Source: an uncultured Prevotellaceae bacterium | Lineage (GTDB): Bacteria; Bacteroidota; Bacteroidia; Bacteroidales; Bacteroidaceae | Assembly (NCBI GenBank): GCA_900315455.1 | Contig: OMZE01000033.1 | Coordinates: 1-43,481, forward strand | Direction: 5' to 3' | DNA: 43,481 nucleotides | In this document: positions 22,783-30,898 of the stretch, one piece after another | How positions within the stretch are numbered: position 1 is the first letter of the stretch | How the letters are laid out: every line of letters starts with the position of its first letter | Made by a program: the position numbers and the translations under genes | The notes under the pieces: generated by a model | What the model saw: only the letters and a program-made list of their open reading frames with translations | The model's database searches: none | Told to the model about the DNA's origin: nothing

Positions 22783-23898
22783 ATGGCAGGACTGTATGTG
22801 CATATCCCTTTCTGCAAGAGCCGGTGTGTGTATTGCGGCTTCTACTCCACCACCCTACTCAGTCATCGCCAGGCCTATGTCGATGCGCTGTGCAAGGAGA
22901 TGCTGCTGCGCGACAAGCCCCACATCGACACTATATATATAGGTGGCGGCACTCCCTCTCAACTTGACGCCAGACAACTCAGGCAACTGTTTGATGCCAT
23001 CGCCGACTGCTACACCATTGCCGAAGATGCAGAAATTACCATGGAATGTAACCCCGACGACGTGGATACCGCATTTGCCACGACCCTGGCATTATTGCCA
23101 GTAAACAGAGTAAGCATGGGCATCCAGACCTTCGACGACCAACGGCTGAGGCTCCTATGCCGGCGACATACGGCCAGCCAGGCTATCGAGGCAGTGCGCC
23201 ATCTGCGCGAGGTGGGGATATCAAACATCAGCATCGACCTGATGTTCGCCTTTCCCAATCAGACACTTGAAGAGTTCGACGACGACATCCGACAAGCCCT
23301 TTCCCTGGGTGTGGAGCACATCTCTTCCTACGGCCTGACAATAGAAGAAGGCACCCCACTCCACAAGATGATGCAACGAGGTGAACTCAGCGCTGTAGAC
23401 GAAGACCTCTATGCCGATATGTATACATTGCTTGCCGACAGATTGCAAAAGGCTGGGTATGAACACTACGAAATCAGCAACTTCGCACTTCCTGGATACC
23501 GGTCACGCCACAACACCAGTTACTGGACCGACGTTCCCTACCTGGGCATTGGCGCCGCGGCTCATTCCTACGACCAAGCGGGGCGCCAGTGGAACATCTC
23601 CGACATCGGGAAGTATATCTCTGCCATCAATGCCGGACAGATACCGTCGGAACGTGAGGTCCTCAGCCCGTACGACCATTACAACGACCTCATCACTACC
23701 GCTTTGCGTACATCGTGGGGGATAAGTATCGAGAGGGTGAAACAGCAATATGGCACCGAATTCTCACAATACCTCGAAGACCAGGCAGGAAGATGGGTAA
23801 AGACGGGCCATTTGGTGAAGGACGACGGTTGGCTGAGACTCTCACTCAAGGGCATCATCGTGAGCGACAGCATCATGAGTGACCTGATTAGGGTTTGA
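22783..23898 (+). CDS. hemW: HemW-type radical SAM protein (heme chaperone / coproporphyrinogen oxidase-like)
   Basis: This is a 371-residue radical SAM protein. The [4Fe-4S] motif is IPFCKSRCVYCGFYS (Cys11, Cys15, Cys18), followed by the SAM-binding GGGTPSQL, MECNPDDVD, RVSMGIQTFDDQRLRLLCRR and ISIDLMFAFPNQTLEEFDDD. HemW differs from HemN in lacking the fourth Cys of the CxxxCxxCxC motif, and this protein lacks it, having Gly-Phe where many HemW read Asp-Phe. HemW is thought to bind heme and insert it into membrane cytochromes. The C-terminal winged region (SDSIMSDLIRV) is typical of the family. It begins 4 bases after the upstream secreted-protein gene. Confidence 0.9.
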   Translation: MAGLYVHIPFCKSRCVYCGFYSTTLLSHRQAYVDALCKEMLLRDKPHIDTIYIGGGTPSQLDARQLRQLFDAIADCYTIAEDAEITMECNPDDVDTAFATTLALLPVNRVSMGIQTFDDQRLRLLCRRHTASQAIEAVRHLREVGISNISIDLMFAFPNQTLEEFDDDIRQALSLGVEHISSYGLTIEEGTPLHKMMQRGELSAVDEDLYADMYTLLADRLQKAGYEHYEISNFALPGYRSRHNTSYWTDVPYLGIGAAAHSYDQAGRQWNISDIGKYISAINAGQIPSEREVLSPYDHYNDLITTALRTSWGISIERVKQQYGTEFSQYLEDQAGRWVKTGHLVKDDGWLRLSLKGIIVSDSIMSDLIRV

Positions 23899-23933
23899 CC
23901 TTCGGTCGAATGTCGGCGGCGCCTCAGCATACT

Positions 23934-23947
23934 GAAAGTAAACTTTC
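23934..23947. repeat. Palindrome GAAAGT-AA-ACTTTC in the hemW-24001 gap
   Basis: A perfect 14-base palindrome lies in the 102-base gap between hemW and the small membrane-protein gene. It has no U-tract, so it is not a terminator of the usual kind. It may be a binding site or part of a dispersed repeat. No other copy is present in this window. Confidence 0.35.
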
Positions 23948-24000
23948 GTCTGCACTTGGCTTGCACGATGTTTGAAGTTAGAATTTATATATTATAACAT

Positions 24001-24354
24001 ATGGATACAAGAGACCCGAAATTCGAGCAGTACTGGAATGGACACAAGACCAGCATACTGATGAAAGACGACGAATACCGTGCCGCTGTTGAGACCTATA
24101 AAATCAGTTCGGGCAGCGACTGGCTGCTCTTCGGCATCCCCGTCGTTGCCGGCATAGTGAGCATGCAGTACATCCCCGTCGAAAAGGAAATCCTACGTTG
24201 GATAGCCAGCATACTCATCACCGTGGTGGTCTTCGCCATCTGCGTTTACGTGAAGTCGCTGTCGAACCCACACCGTGCCATCAGCGATATCGAAGCCGAC
24301 GTGAAGCGCAAGGCCTACGAGGAATACTTATCCACGGGAAAATTGCCGGAATAA
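24001..24354 (+). CDS. Small inner-membrane protein of unknown function
   Basis: This 117-residue protein has a polar N-terminus of about 40 residues, two close membrane helices (about 41-57, WLLFGIPVVAGIVSMQY, and 66-85, WIASILITVVVFAICVYV) joined by a short charged loop, and a charged helical C-terminus (SDIEADVKRKAYEEYLSTGK). Both ends are predicted to be on the same side of the membrane. I recognise no family. It starts 102 bases after hemW and is followed by a plausible terminator at 24372-24396, so it may end the 21753-hemW transcript or be its own unit. Confidence 0.7.
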   Translation: MDTRDPKFEQYWNGHKTSILMKDDEYRAAVETYKISSGSDWLLFGIPVVAGIVSMQYIPVEKEILRWIASILITVVVFAICVYVKSLSNPHRAISDIEADVKRKAYEEYLSTGKLPE

Positions 24355-24371
24355 CCCTGCCATGACTTTGC

Positions 24372-24396
24372 ACAGACAACCCTTTTTGTCTGTTTT
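24372..24396 (+). terminator. Terminator-like hairpin after the 24001 gene
   Basis: ACAGACAA (24372-24379) and TTGTCTGT (24386-24393) form an 8-base-pair stem with a 6-base loop, followed by a short T run to 24396. It begins 18 bases after the stop codon. Confidence 0.6.
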
Positions 24397-24574
24397 CACC
24401 ATACAAGCACATACCCACCACACCTTCCCGAACTGAAGAGCAATGGCAACAAAGACGTGCTGTTTGTCGTTTCCATTGGTTCCGCTCTCTTTACAAAAAA
24501 GCGTCGGGATGGAAAAACACAGAAACATCCAGGAAAGGACCAGATAAAACTGACTTTTGTTCTATCTTATCATC

Positions 24575-24599
24575 ATGAAACAAAGCCAATTTGTTTCAT
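24575..24599. promoter_or_regulatory. 25-base palindrome upstream of lactate permease promoter, probable operator
   Basis: ATGAAACAAA (24575-24584) and TTTGTTTCAT (24590-24599) are perfect inverted repeats around the 5-base spacer GCCAA. The site ends 24 bases before the -33 element of the lactate permease gene. That is a typical position for a dimeric activator upstream of a promoter. There is no U-tract, so a terminator role is unlikely. The regulator is unknown. Confidence 0.55.
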
Positions 24600-24623
24600 A
24601 AGGGTAAATAAACCTGCAAATAA

Positions 24624-24655
24624 TTTGCTGATTTAAGGATTATTTACTAAATTTG
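24624..24655 (+). promoter_or_regulatory. Lactate permease promoter: TTTG, 20-base spacer, TAAATTTG
   Basis: TTTG at 24624-24627 and TAAATTTG at 24648-24655 have a 20-base spacer, an excellent Bacteroidetes promoter. The transcript would begin near 24662, which excludes the in-frame ATG at 24653 and fixes translation at 24683. Confidence 0.78.
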
Positions 24656-24682
24656 GCACCATCAATTAAACTTTTTAACCTT

Positions 24683-26284
24683 ATGTCAGCATTAATTTCC
24701 GTTATTCCAATTGTTCTGCTCATTGTATTGATGATGGGCTTCAAAGTGTCGGGCTACAAAAGTGCCATCGTAACACTTATCGTTACCATTCTTTTGGCGT
24801 TATTTGCCGCCCCAGCCATGGGAATCATACCTGAGAAATATGCCAACGTCTCCATCTTCGGCATTACACTTTGGTCTGTGATAGAAGGTCTGCTCAAGGC
24901 ATGCTTCCCGATTATCCTCATCATCATCTGTGCTATCTACAGTTACAACATTCTCTGCGAGACAAAAGAGATTGAAACCATCAAGACACAGTTCATCCAA
25001 ATGACTGGAGACAAGGGCCTCCTCGTATTGCTCCTGACGTGGGGTCTTGGAGGCGTACTTGAAGGTATGGCCGGTTTCGGCACGGCAGTGGCCATTCCTG
25101 CAGCCATCCTCATCGGTTTGGGATTCAAGCCCATGTTCTCGGCTGTTATCTGCTTGATTGCCAATACAGTGGCAGTAGGCTTCGGTGCTGTTGGACTTCC
25201 CGCCACCACATTGGCCAACCAAGTGGCTGCCGAAGGTGTGGCATCTCCAGAAATGCTTTGCGAGGTGGCCACCTTCATCATCGTGCAGTTGTCTCTGATG
25301 TTCTACATCACTCCATTCCTCATCCTGATGATGACCGACCGCACCAAAATTGTAAAAAACATCACCCTGGCTTTGTTTGTCGGCACATTCTCCATCATCG
25401 TGCAGTTCTGCTGCGCCCACTTCATCGGTCCGGAGACACCTGCCATCCTCGGTAGTGTGGCTGCTATCATTGCCATGCTCATCTACAACAAGTTGTTTAT
25501 CCACGACGAGAACCCCGCTGATGAGGTGAAGGTAGAGAAGAAGAAGTTTGGTCTTTCCAAGACCCTGAAGGCTTGGAGTGTCTATGGCCTCATCATCTTC
25601 TTCATCCTCATTTCCAGCAAGATCGTTCCACCTATTAACCAACTGCTGAACCAGACCCTGGTAACCCAGTTTGAACTGCCTGTCACCGGAAACGCCTTCA
25701 AGTTCGGATGGCTCTCCAACGCGGGCTTGATGATTTTCCTCGGTGCCACCATCGGTGGTCTTATTCAAGGCATGAGTTTCGGCAAGTTGATGAAACTGCT
25801 TGGCAAGACTACCATCAATCTTCAGAAGACCGTCGTAACGATTTGCTGCCTCGTCGCCATGGCCATGCTTATGAACAACGCTGGCATGACAAACGATATC
25901 GCCAAGGGACTTGTAGCACTTACCGGCACATTCTTCCCGTTCTTCGCTCCACTCATCGGCTCTATCGGCACATTCGTCACCGGCAGTGCCACCAATGCGA
26001 ATATCCTCTTCGGCAAACTGCAAGCCACTGCCGCCAGCGACCTTGGTCTGGTGAACAATTCCACCTTCTTCGGTGTACCGGGTAATGAGACCAACTGGCT
26101 GGCTGCTGCCAACTGCGCCGGTTCGGAGGGAGGAAAACTGCTGTCGCCACAGAGTATCGCCATCGCTACCGCCGCCTGCGACATGGAGGGTCAGGATGGT
26201 GATATCATGCGCAAGACCATGCCTTTCGCCATTTTCTGGATACTGATGAACGGCTTGATGGTCTACCTGGGCCTCACACTGTAA
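24683..26284 (+). CDS. lctP: L-lactate permease (LctP family)
   Basis: This 533-residue polytopic membrane protein has roughly 12-14 helices. Family stretches include GGVLEGMAGFGTAVAIPAAI, VGFGAVGLPATTLANQV, GATIGGLIQGMSFGKL, CLVAMAMLMNNAGMTNDIAK, the SIGTFVTGSATNANILFG loop and a C-terminal CAGSEGGKLLSPQSIAIATA. These match the LctP/LldP permeases that import lactate or glycolate with protons. The start at 24683 is set by the promoter at 24624-24655. The gene is followed by a strong terminator at 26350-26384, so it is a single-gene unit. A palindrome at 24575-24599 may be its control site. No lactate-oxidation genes are adjacent, so carbon use versus export remains open. Confidence 0.92.
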   Translation: MSALISVIPIVLLIVLMMGFKVSGYKSAIVTLIVTILLALFAAPAMGIIPEKYANVSIFGITLWSVIEGLLKACFPIILIIICAIYSYNILCETKEIETIKTQFIQMTGDKGLLVLLLTWGLGGVLEGMAGFGTAVAIPAAILIGLGFKPMFSAVICLIANTVAVGFGAVGLPATTLANQVAAEGVASPEMLCEVATFIIVQLSLMFYITPFLILMMTDRTKIVKNITLALFVGTFSIIVQFCCAHFIGPETPAILGSVAAIIAMLIYNKLFIHDENPADEVKVEKKKFGLSKTLKAWSVYGLIIFFILISSKIVPPINQLLNQTLVTQFELPVTGNAFKFGWLSNAGLMIFLGATIGGLIQGMSFGKLMKLLGKTTINLQKTVVTICCLVAMAMLMNNAGMTNDIAKGLVALTGTFFPFFAPLIGSIGTFVTGSATNANILFGKLQATAASDLGLVNNSTFFGVPGNETNWLAAANCAGSEGGKLLSPQSIAIATAACDMEGQDGDIMRKTMPFAIFWILMNGLMVYLGLTL

Positions 26285-26349
26285 GACCAACATTCGGTTG
26301 CGCCAAAAGCGCAACATACTGAGAAAAGAATATTTTACAGCAAACAACA

Positions 26350-26384
26350 GAGCCGGCACTTTCATGGGTGCCGGCTCGTTTTTT
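26350..26384 (+). terminator. Intrinsic terminator of the lactate permease gene
   Basis: GAGCCGGCAC (26350-26359) pairs with GTGCCGGCTC (26368-26377) over 10 bases with an 8-base loop, then G and six T residues to 26384. It sits between convergent genes but has a T-tract only for the plus strand. Its stem core is the same as that of the hairpin at 9841-9862. Confidence 0.9.
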
Positions 26385-26391
26385 ATGGGTC

Positions 26392-29277
26392 TTATTTGCG
26401 ATAGATGTCTTCGAGTTTCAGCACCACCACCTTTCCGTATTTCTCCAGTGCTTTCATATCAAGTTTCTTCACATTGCCCACGATACCCAGCACGCGGTGG
26501 CCTTGATGGTTTTTCACATTCTGGTTGTAGTATTGCATCATTTCATCGAAAGTGGCTTTGCTATAGAGGTCAGCAATGCCTTTGTTAGGGTCTTCTGTAT
26601 ACCCTAACCATTTGACGAGAGCAATCTTTTCACCGATTTCACGGAACGACGGGAATTCGGTGTCGATATTACTGATTCTCTCCTGCTTAGCCACGGCAAA
26701 ATTTTTCTCGTTCACCGGCATGTCACGCAATAATGAGTCGACAAGAGAGATGGCAGACATCGTCTTGTCGGCTTGCGTGCCCACGAGAGTGATAAAACAT
26801 CCCGGCAGATTGGGATTGGGCTTCAACGATTTGAATCCAGCCTGGGCACTTGTGGAATAAGCCATCGACCTGAATTCCCTCACCTCCTGGAACATGACCG
26901 ACGACATGCCACCACCGAAATACTCACTGAACAACCGCAGCGGAATCCGTTTTTCTCTCGTAGCCAACGGAGACAGTTGCTCGTAGGTGAAGAAGATGGT
27001 CTGGCGGGCTTTCGACATGTCATACACATAAACTATGGGCTGGTCGTAGCCTACGTAATTCTCACCGTAATCGACGTATGCCTGAGTGCACTTTGTCACA
27101 GGGAGATACTGCTGCACCTTGGCCTTCACATGTTCATCAGACAGCGTACCGCTATACACCACATTACATGATGCAGACAGTATGGCCTGGTAAGCCTCAA
27201 GCATCTCCTCTCCGCTCATTTTCTTCACCTCGGCTTGTGACAGACGATTAAGATACGACGAGTTGCTCCCATATCTCACTTTTTCGAGGAGTGCCCGGAA
27301 GACCTCCTTGTTGTCGGAGCCGAAAGATTTCGAGTCGGCCTTCTCTGCCGACTTGATCTGCGACAACGTCTTGCTGTTGGACTGTACATGATTGAGGAAA
27401 TGTCCTAACAATGCCATGGTGGCATCGAAATTTCTGTCAACCCCCGTCAGCATGATTTTGGAAGAGGTGTTGCTCACGTCTACGGCAAAACTTGCCCCCA
27501 AAGCCTGCAACGATTTTTCAAGTTGCTGTCGGGTAAGCGAATCGGTGCCTGCCTGGCTAAGAAGAGCCATGGCGGCAGAGAGGCGTTTGTCGGCCTTCAG
27601 CCCCCGGTTGAAGATGAGTTCGAGTTGGAAGAGGTCGTTTACAGGGTTCTTCACCGTATAGAGAGTGGCAGTACCGCCAAGTGGGATAGTGGTGGCATCA
27701 CGGTCAAAGTCTAACTGTCTTGGTTCCTTGTCGGCAACAGGCATCTGAGCCAGTCGCCTGGCATATTCCGACTCCGCATTCCTGTTTTTGGGTACCACAG
27801 GCTTGTAATCGGGTTGGGAGACCTTGTCTTTTGTATACTCCCCGTTCTTTTTCTTGAAGCGCACGAAAGGAGCACCGAAATATTTGTTGGCAGCCTGCAC
27901 CACATCATTCTTGGTGATGGTGCGGTAGCCGTCGACCTTGTCCAAGTAATCCTGCCAGGAATGGCCGGCAGCCATCACTTCTACCATTTGAGCGGCTCTC
28001 TCGCTGATGGTTTCGAGTGAACGGTTGGCCTCTCTGATAGCCTCCAGTTTCAGGGTGTTGAACACCTCATCGCTAAAGTCACCTTTCTTCAGCCTTTCTA
28101 TCTGCTCCAGACAAGCATTCTCTGCCTTCTTCTTCGAAGCGAGCAGGTTGGGGATAACCAACACAAACCCACACCCAGCGTCGTTAAGACTCAACGGCTG
28201 TGCCATTGCCATGAGAAGTGTTCCTTCGTTGATGAGCGAATCGAGCATTCCCGCCTGTCCGTTGGAGAGTAGGTCGAAAGCGAGTTTCACGGCATTGGCA
28301 TCTTTCTCGTAATCGGTAGGTGTCTTGAAAGCAAGCAATTCTATACTAACCAGTGGCACGGGGAGTTTGATTTCCACCGTACGTTCTGCGGTGATGTCGG
28401 GCAGCACCGACTTCACGTGTTGGGGTTCAACGCCGTGCGGAATCCTTCCAAAAGTCTGTTCGAGCAACGGCATGATATTCCCTGAGTCGAAGTCGCCACT
28501 GAGCACAAGTCCCATATTCGATGCCACATAGTATTTCTCATAGAATGCCCTCATCTCGGAGAGTTTCGGGTTCTTCAAGTTCTCTGTACTGCCAATCACC
28601 GGATAGGCATAGGGCTGGTCTTGGAACAACTCTGCCAGCACCTTCTCCGTAGCCATCGACATCATGTCGTCGGAATACATATTCTTCTCCTCATAGACGG
28701 TTTCCAACTCACCTTGGAAGAGTCTGAATACCGGGTTGATAAGACGGTCGCTATTGAGCCAGCACCACTGTGCCATGTACTGTGGGGTGAAAATGTTGTG
28801 GTAGAAAGTAAAGTCCCAACTCGTACCGGCGTTGAGTTCTGAACCGCCATACTTGGAAATCAAGCGGTTGAACTCATTGGGAATGGCATATTCACTGGCT
28901 TTCTGGCTCAAACGGCTGATATCCTTCTGTATCAGCAACCGCTGGGCCTCATCTTTCGTGGCTGCAAGTTGGTCGTATTTGGCGGAAATGGAGTCGAGCC
29001 AGGGCTTCTCAGCCTGATAGTCGACAGTACCAATTTCCTCGGTTCCCTTGAAAAGGATATGCTCAAAATAGTGGGCGATACCCGTATTCGGACAGTCCTT
29101 TGCCCCGGCTTTCACCACCACGGCTCCATAGACTTTAGGCTGGGAGTGGTCTTCATTGAGCCACACGGTCATCCCATTACTCAGTTTGGCTTCCTTTACC
29201 TGGAGCACACTTTGTTCTTGCGCAACGGCAGGCACAAAGAACAATGCTGCTAATGCAACTAAAAAGATTTTCTTCAT
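26392..29277 (-). CDS. Secreted M16-family zinc metallopeptidase (two-domain, pitrilysin-like)
   Basis: This 961-residue exported protein starts with the signal MKKIFLVALAALFFVPAVAQ. The Met at 29277 is chosen over 29307 because the -7 element at 29305-29312 lies on the latter. The N-terminal half carries the inverted zinc motif HYFEH (His69, Glu72, His73, in GIAHYFEHILFKGTEE) and the distal Glu region ETVYEEKNMYSDDM. The second half repeats the fold without a zinc site and ends with typical M16 C-terminal features (SEYFGGGMSSVMFQEVREFR), as expected for a clam-shell protease with one active and one inactive domain. These enzymes degrade short peptides, here in the periplasm. Size and domain order are normal for Bacteroidetes M16 proteins. 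Confidence 0.93.
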   Translation of the reverse strand: MKKIFLVALAALFFVPAVAQEQSVLQVKEAKLSNGMTVWLNEDHSQPKVYGAVVVKAGAKDCPNTGIAHYFEHILFKGTEEIGTVDYQAEKPWLDSISAKYDQLAATKDEAQRLLIQKDISRLSQKASEYAIPNEFNRLISKYGGSELNAGTSWDFTFYHNIFTPQYMAQWCWLNSDRLINPVFRLFQGELETVYEEKNMYSDDMMSMATEKVLAELFQDQPYAYPVIGSTENLKNPKLSEMRAFYEKYYVASNMGLVLSGDFDSGNIMPLLEQTFGRIPHGVEPQHVKSVLPDITAERTVEIKLPVPLVSIELLAFKTPTDYEKDANAVKLAFDLLSNGQAGMLDSLINEGTLLMAMAQPLSLNDAGCGFVLVIPNLLASKKKAENACLEQIERLKKGDFSDEVFNTLKLEAIREANRSLETISERAAQMVEVMAAGHSWQDYLDKVDGYRTITKNDVVQAANKYFGAPFVRFKKKNGEYTKDKVSQPDYKPVVPKNRNAESEYARRLAQMPVADKEPRQLDFDRDATTIPLGGTATLYTVKNPVNDLFQLELIFNRGLKADKRLSAAMALLSQAGTDSLTRQQLEKSLQALGASFAVDVSNTSSKIMLTGVDRNFDATMALLGHFLNHVQSNSKTLSQIKSAEKADSKSFGSDNKEVFRALLEKVRYGSNSSYLNRLSQAEVKKMSGEEMLEAYQAILSASCNVVYSGTLSDEHVKAKVQQYLPVTKCTQAYVDYGENYVGYDQPIVYVYDMSKARQTIFFTYEQLSPLATREKRIPLRLFSEYFGGGMSSVMFQEVREFRSMAYSTSAQAGFKSLKPNPNLPGCFITLVGTQADKTMSAISLVDSLLRDMPVNEKNFAVAKQERISNIDTEFPSFREIGEKIALVKWLGYTEDPNKGIADLYSKATFDEMMQYYNQNVKNHQGHRVLGIVGNVKKLDMKALEKYGKVVVLKLEDIYRK

Positions 29278-29304
29278 AAAGAATCGATTATGGATATTCT
29301 GTCG

Positions 29305-29312
29305 CAAAAGTA
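29305..29312 (-). promoter_or_regulatory. -7 promoter element, TACTTTTG
   Basis: CAAAAGTA on the plus strand is TACTTTTG on the minus strand, 27 bases before the M16 start at 29277. It overlaps the alternative ATG at 29307, which supports the shorter start. Confidence 0.5.
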
Positions 29313-29349
29313 AGAAAAAAAAACTGAAGCACCATGATTTTTGAATGAC

Positions 29350-29379
29350 AAAAAAAGGCTGCCCTAAACAAGGCAGCCT
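29350..29379 (-). terminator. Intrinsic terminator of the DUF4890-like gene
   Basis: On the minus strand AGGCTGCC and GGCAGCCT form an 8-base-pair stem (29356-29363 with 29372-29379) with an 8-base loop, followed by six T residues. It lies 48 bases past the stop codon at 29428 and before the M16 promoter, so the two minus-strand genes are separate units. Confidence 0.85.
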
Positions 29380-29427
29380 GTCGTCCTAAAACCTTTTACC
29401 TAACTAACTATTATTTCGAATCGAATC

Positions 29428-29901
29428 TCAATCTCTTCTTCTTTGTTGCATGCGCTCCATACGTGCTTTTCTATCAGCCTCGTATTGGGCGTATTGTTCC
29501 TTGGTCATGATTTGTGAGAGACCTGCCTCATATTCTTTCATCTTCTCCGGGTCGAAATGGGGACGACCGGGACCCTGTTGCATGCCTGGCCTCTGACCGC
29601 GATGGAAACCGCCATTGCCATTGTCACCTCCTTGAGGAGGACCAGGTCGACGCATCTGACCGTTGCCGGGACCACCGGGCCTACGGCCCATCATGGGAAT
29701 GCTGTCGGCATATTTCTTGTTCAGTTCGAGCAACTGCTGCTTTTGTGAGTCATTAAGTCCATATTGCTGGGCCATAAAGTCTGTACGTTGCTGCACCATT
29801 TCCTCGCGATTCATTCTTGGATGTCTTTGACCTGAATTGTCTTGTGCCGACATTCCTGTTGTCATGGCAATCATTGCCAACATTGCTATTACCTTTTTCA
29901 T
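29428..29901 (-). CDS. Periplasmic DUF4890-like protein with Gly/Pro/Arg-rich insert
   Basis: This 157-residue exported protein has the signal MKKVIAMLAMIAMTTGMSAQ. Two helical segments, MVQQRTDFMAQQYGLNDSQK and MKEYEAGLSQIMTKEQYAQY, flank a low-complexity stretch (about residues 70-115) of Gly, Pro, Arg, Gln and Met (for example RRPGGPGNGQMRRPGPPQGG). The helical parts with Leu/Gln spacing resemble the Spy/CpxP-like DUF4890 family found in Bacteroides, suggested to be envelope stress chaperones. No LTxxQ pair is fully intact: LNDSQKQQLLEL comes closest. It ends in a basic tail RMEQMQQRRRD-like (actual end MERMQQRRRD). It is a single-gene unit with its own terminator at 29350-29379. Confidence 0.75.
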   Translation of the reverse strand: MKKVIAMLAMIAMTTGMSAQDNSGQRHPRMNREEMVQQRTDFMAQQYGLNDSQKQQLLELNKKYADSIPMMGRRPGGPGNGQMRRPGPPQGGDNGNGGFHRGQRPGMQQGPGRPHFDPEKMKEYEAGLSQIMTKEQYAQYEADRKARMERMQQRRRD

Positions 29902-30127
29902 AAACTAATACCTATTGAGATTTAATGAATAAAAATGATTGTTTTGATATTCTGATAATTTGACGCAATGAAAGCCTGAAAAGTTTAATTCATCAATAAA
30001 GAATAAGCGTTTTTTCAGTTTTGATAATTTTTGTTTAGGAATTTTTATCATATAGAGCCATTATCCAATCCATGAATGGTATCGCAGAAAGACTTTTTAA
30101 CCTCCTGATGTCTTTCCCATCAACCAT

Positions 30128-30168
30128 AAAAAACATCAGGTGGATACGCTCTATGTATCCACCTGATG
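30128..30168 (-). terminator. Strong intrinsic terminator of the isochorismatase-like gene
   Basis: CATCAGGTGGATAC (30134-30147) and GTATCCACCTGATG (30155-30168) form a perfect 14-base-pair stem with a 7-base loop. On the minus strand six T residues follow (A-run 30128-30133). The hairpin begins 19 bases after the stop codon at 30188. Confidence 0.9.
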
Positions 30169-30187
30169 AAATGTCGGAAATGAAGAA

Positions 30188-30739
30188 TCAGAAAGCGGCT
30201 ATCAATTCCTCATTCGAATAAGCATCGGCACCATAACAAGTCTTGAGATAAGCAATGCCGATATTATAGTCTTCCTCAGTAAAAGAGTCGGTAGCCTCTT
30301 TGGCTACAACCACGTCGTATCCCAGACAATAGGCATCAGCAGAAGTGTGGCGTACACACATATGAGCATGCAGTCCGGTCATGATAACGGTTTTCACGCC
30401 CAGTTCCTTGAGCAGTATATCCAGGTCGGTCTGGAAAAAACCGCTGTAACGGCGTTTGGGCACTACATAGTCTTTGTCGCAGAGGTTGAGTTCTGGTATT
30501 ACCTCAGCACCCTTTGTGCCAGCGATGGCGTGGTCGCCCCAGAGTTTCAACTCACGGTCGATTCCTTTGATGTGTGCGTCGTTGCAGAAGATGACAGGCA
30601 CGCCAGCCTTACGGGCGGCATCAAGAAGTTGTGCGGTAGCAGGTACGATGGCTCTTCCACGATCACATCCCAGTGCGCCGGTTACGAAATCGTTGAGCAT
30701 ATCGACGACAAGAATTGCAGGACTTTCCAGTTTGTTCAT
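30188..30739 (-). CDS. Isochorismatase-family cysteine hydrolase (nicotinamidase-like)
   Basis: This 183-residue cytoplasmic hydrolase has the Asp-Lys-Cys triad: Asp13 in ILVVDMLNDFVTGAL, Lys95 in YVVPKRRYSGFF and Cys128 in GLHAHMCVRHTSADAY. The metal-binding residues of true nicotinamidases (Asp-x-His in the DxQxDF...H motif) are only partly visible: VVDMLNDF replaces VDVQNDF and a HI pair appears at AHIKGIDRE. It could be a nicotinamidase or another amidase such as one acting on ureido or N-carbamoyl compounds. The gene is alone, with a -7 box TATTTTTG at 30829-30836 and a strong terminator at 30128-30168. Superfamily is certain; the substrate is not. Confidence 0.88.
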   Translation of the reverse strand: MNKLESPAILVVDMLNDFVTGALGCDRGRAIVPATAQLLDAARKAGVPVIFCNDAHIKGIDRELKLWGDHAIAGTKGAEVIPELNLCDKDYVVPKRRYSGFFQTDLDILLKELGVKTVIMTGLHAHMCVRHTSADAYCLGYDVVVAKEATDSFTEEDYNIGIAYLKTCYGADAYSNEELIAAF

Positions 30740-30828
30740 TTTTCCTTGATTTTTGATAGAACTACTTATTAATAATGTATAGTGTACTTGTTTTTACGAA
30801 GAGATAGACCACCTTCGCTATTTCTGTG

Positions 30829-30836
30829 CAAAAATA
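30829..30836 (-). promoter_or_regulatory. -7 promoter element, TATTTTTG
   Basis: CAAAAATA on the plus strand is TATTTTTG on the minus strand, 90 bases before the isochorismatase-like gene. A CAAA at 30860-30863 is a possible -33, though the 23-base spacer is long. The predicted leader of about 80 bases shows no recognised riboswitch. Confidence 0.45.
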
Positions 30837-30898
30837 AACAAAAACGTTGAATTAGTAGCCAAATTATAAAACATTAACGAAAAATCAGGTCATGGCTT

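Larger units (their letters stand above)
24355..24682. other. Intergenic region before lactate permease
   Basis: This 328-base stretch holds, in order, a terminator-like hairpin (24372-24396), about 180 bases in which I see nothing convincing, a 25-base palindrome (24575-24599) and a full promoter (24624-24655). A 34-codon frame starting at 24443 has no signal, composition or conservation evidence and is not called. Confidence 0.6.

Noticed and set aside
22801-22860. HemW cluster motif with Gly-Phe instead of Asp-Phe read as a defect
   Set aside because: All three cluster cysteines and the SAM motif are intact, so the change is treated as ordinary variation.
24328-24528. A 66-codon Cys-rich minus-strand frame downstream of the 24001 gene
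   Set aside because: It overlaps the 3' end of the membrane-protein gene and the terminator hairpin, and has no promoter or conserved feature.
24800-26365. A 521-codon open frame on the minus strand across the lactate permease gene
   Set aside because: The product is rich in His, Asp, Glu and Gly in antisense fashion with no domain, and it lies opposite a clearly identified LctP gene with promoter and terminator.
30740-30898. Possible riboswitch in the leader of the isochorismatase-like gene
   Set aside because: The 80-base leader is AT-rich and shows no conserved aptamer pattern that I can recognise.
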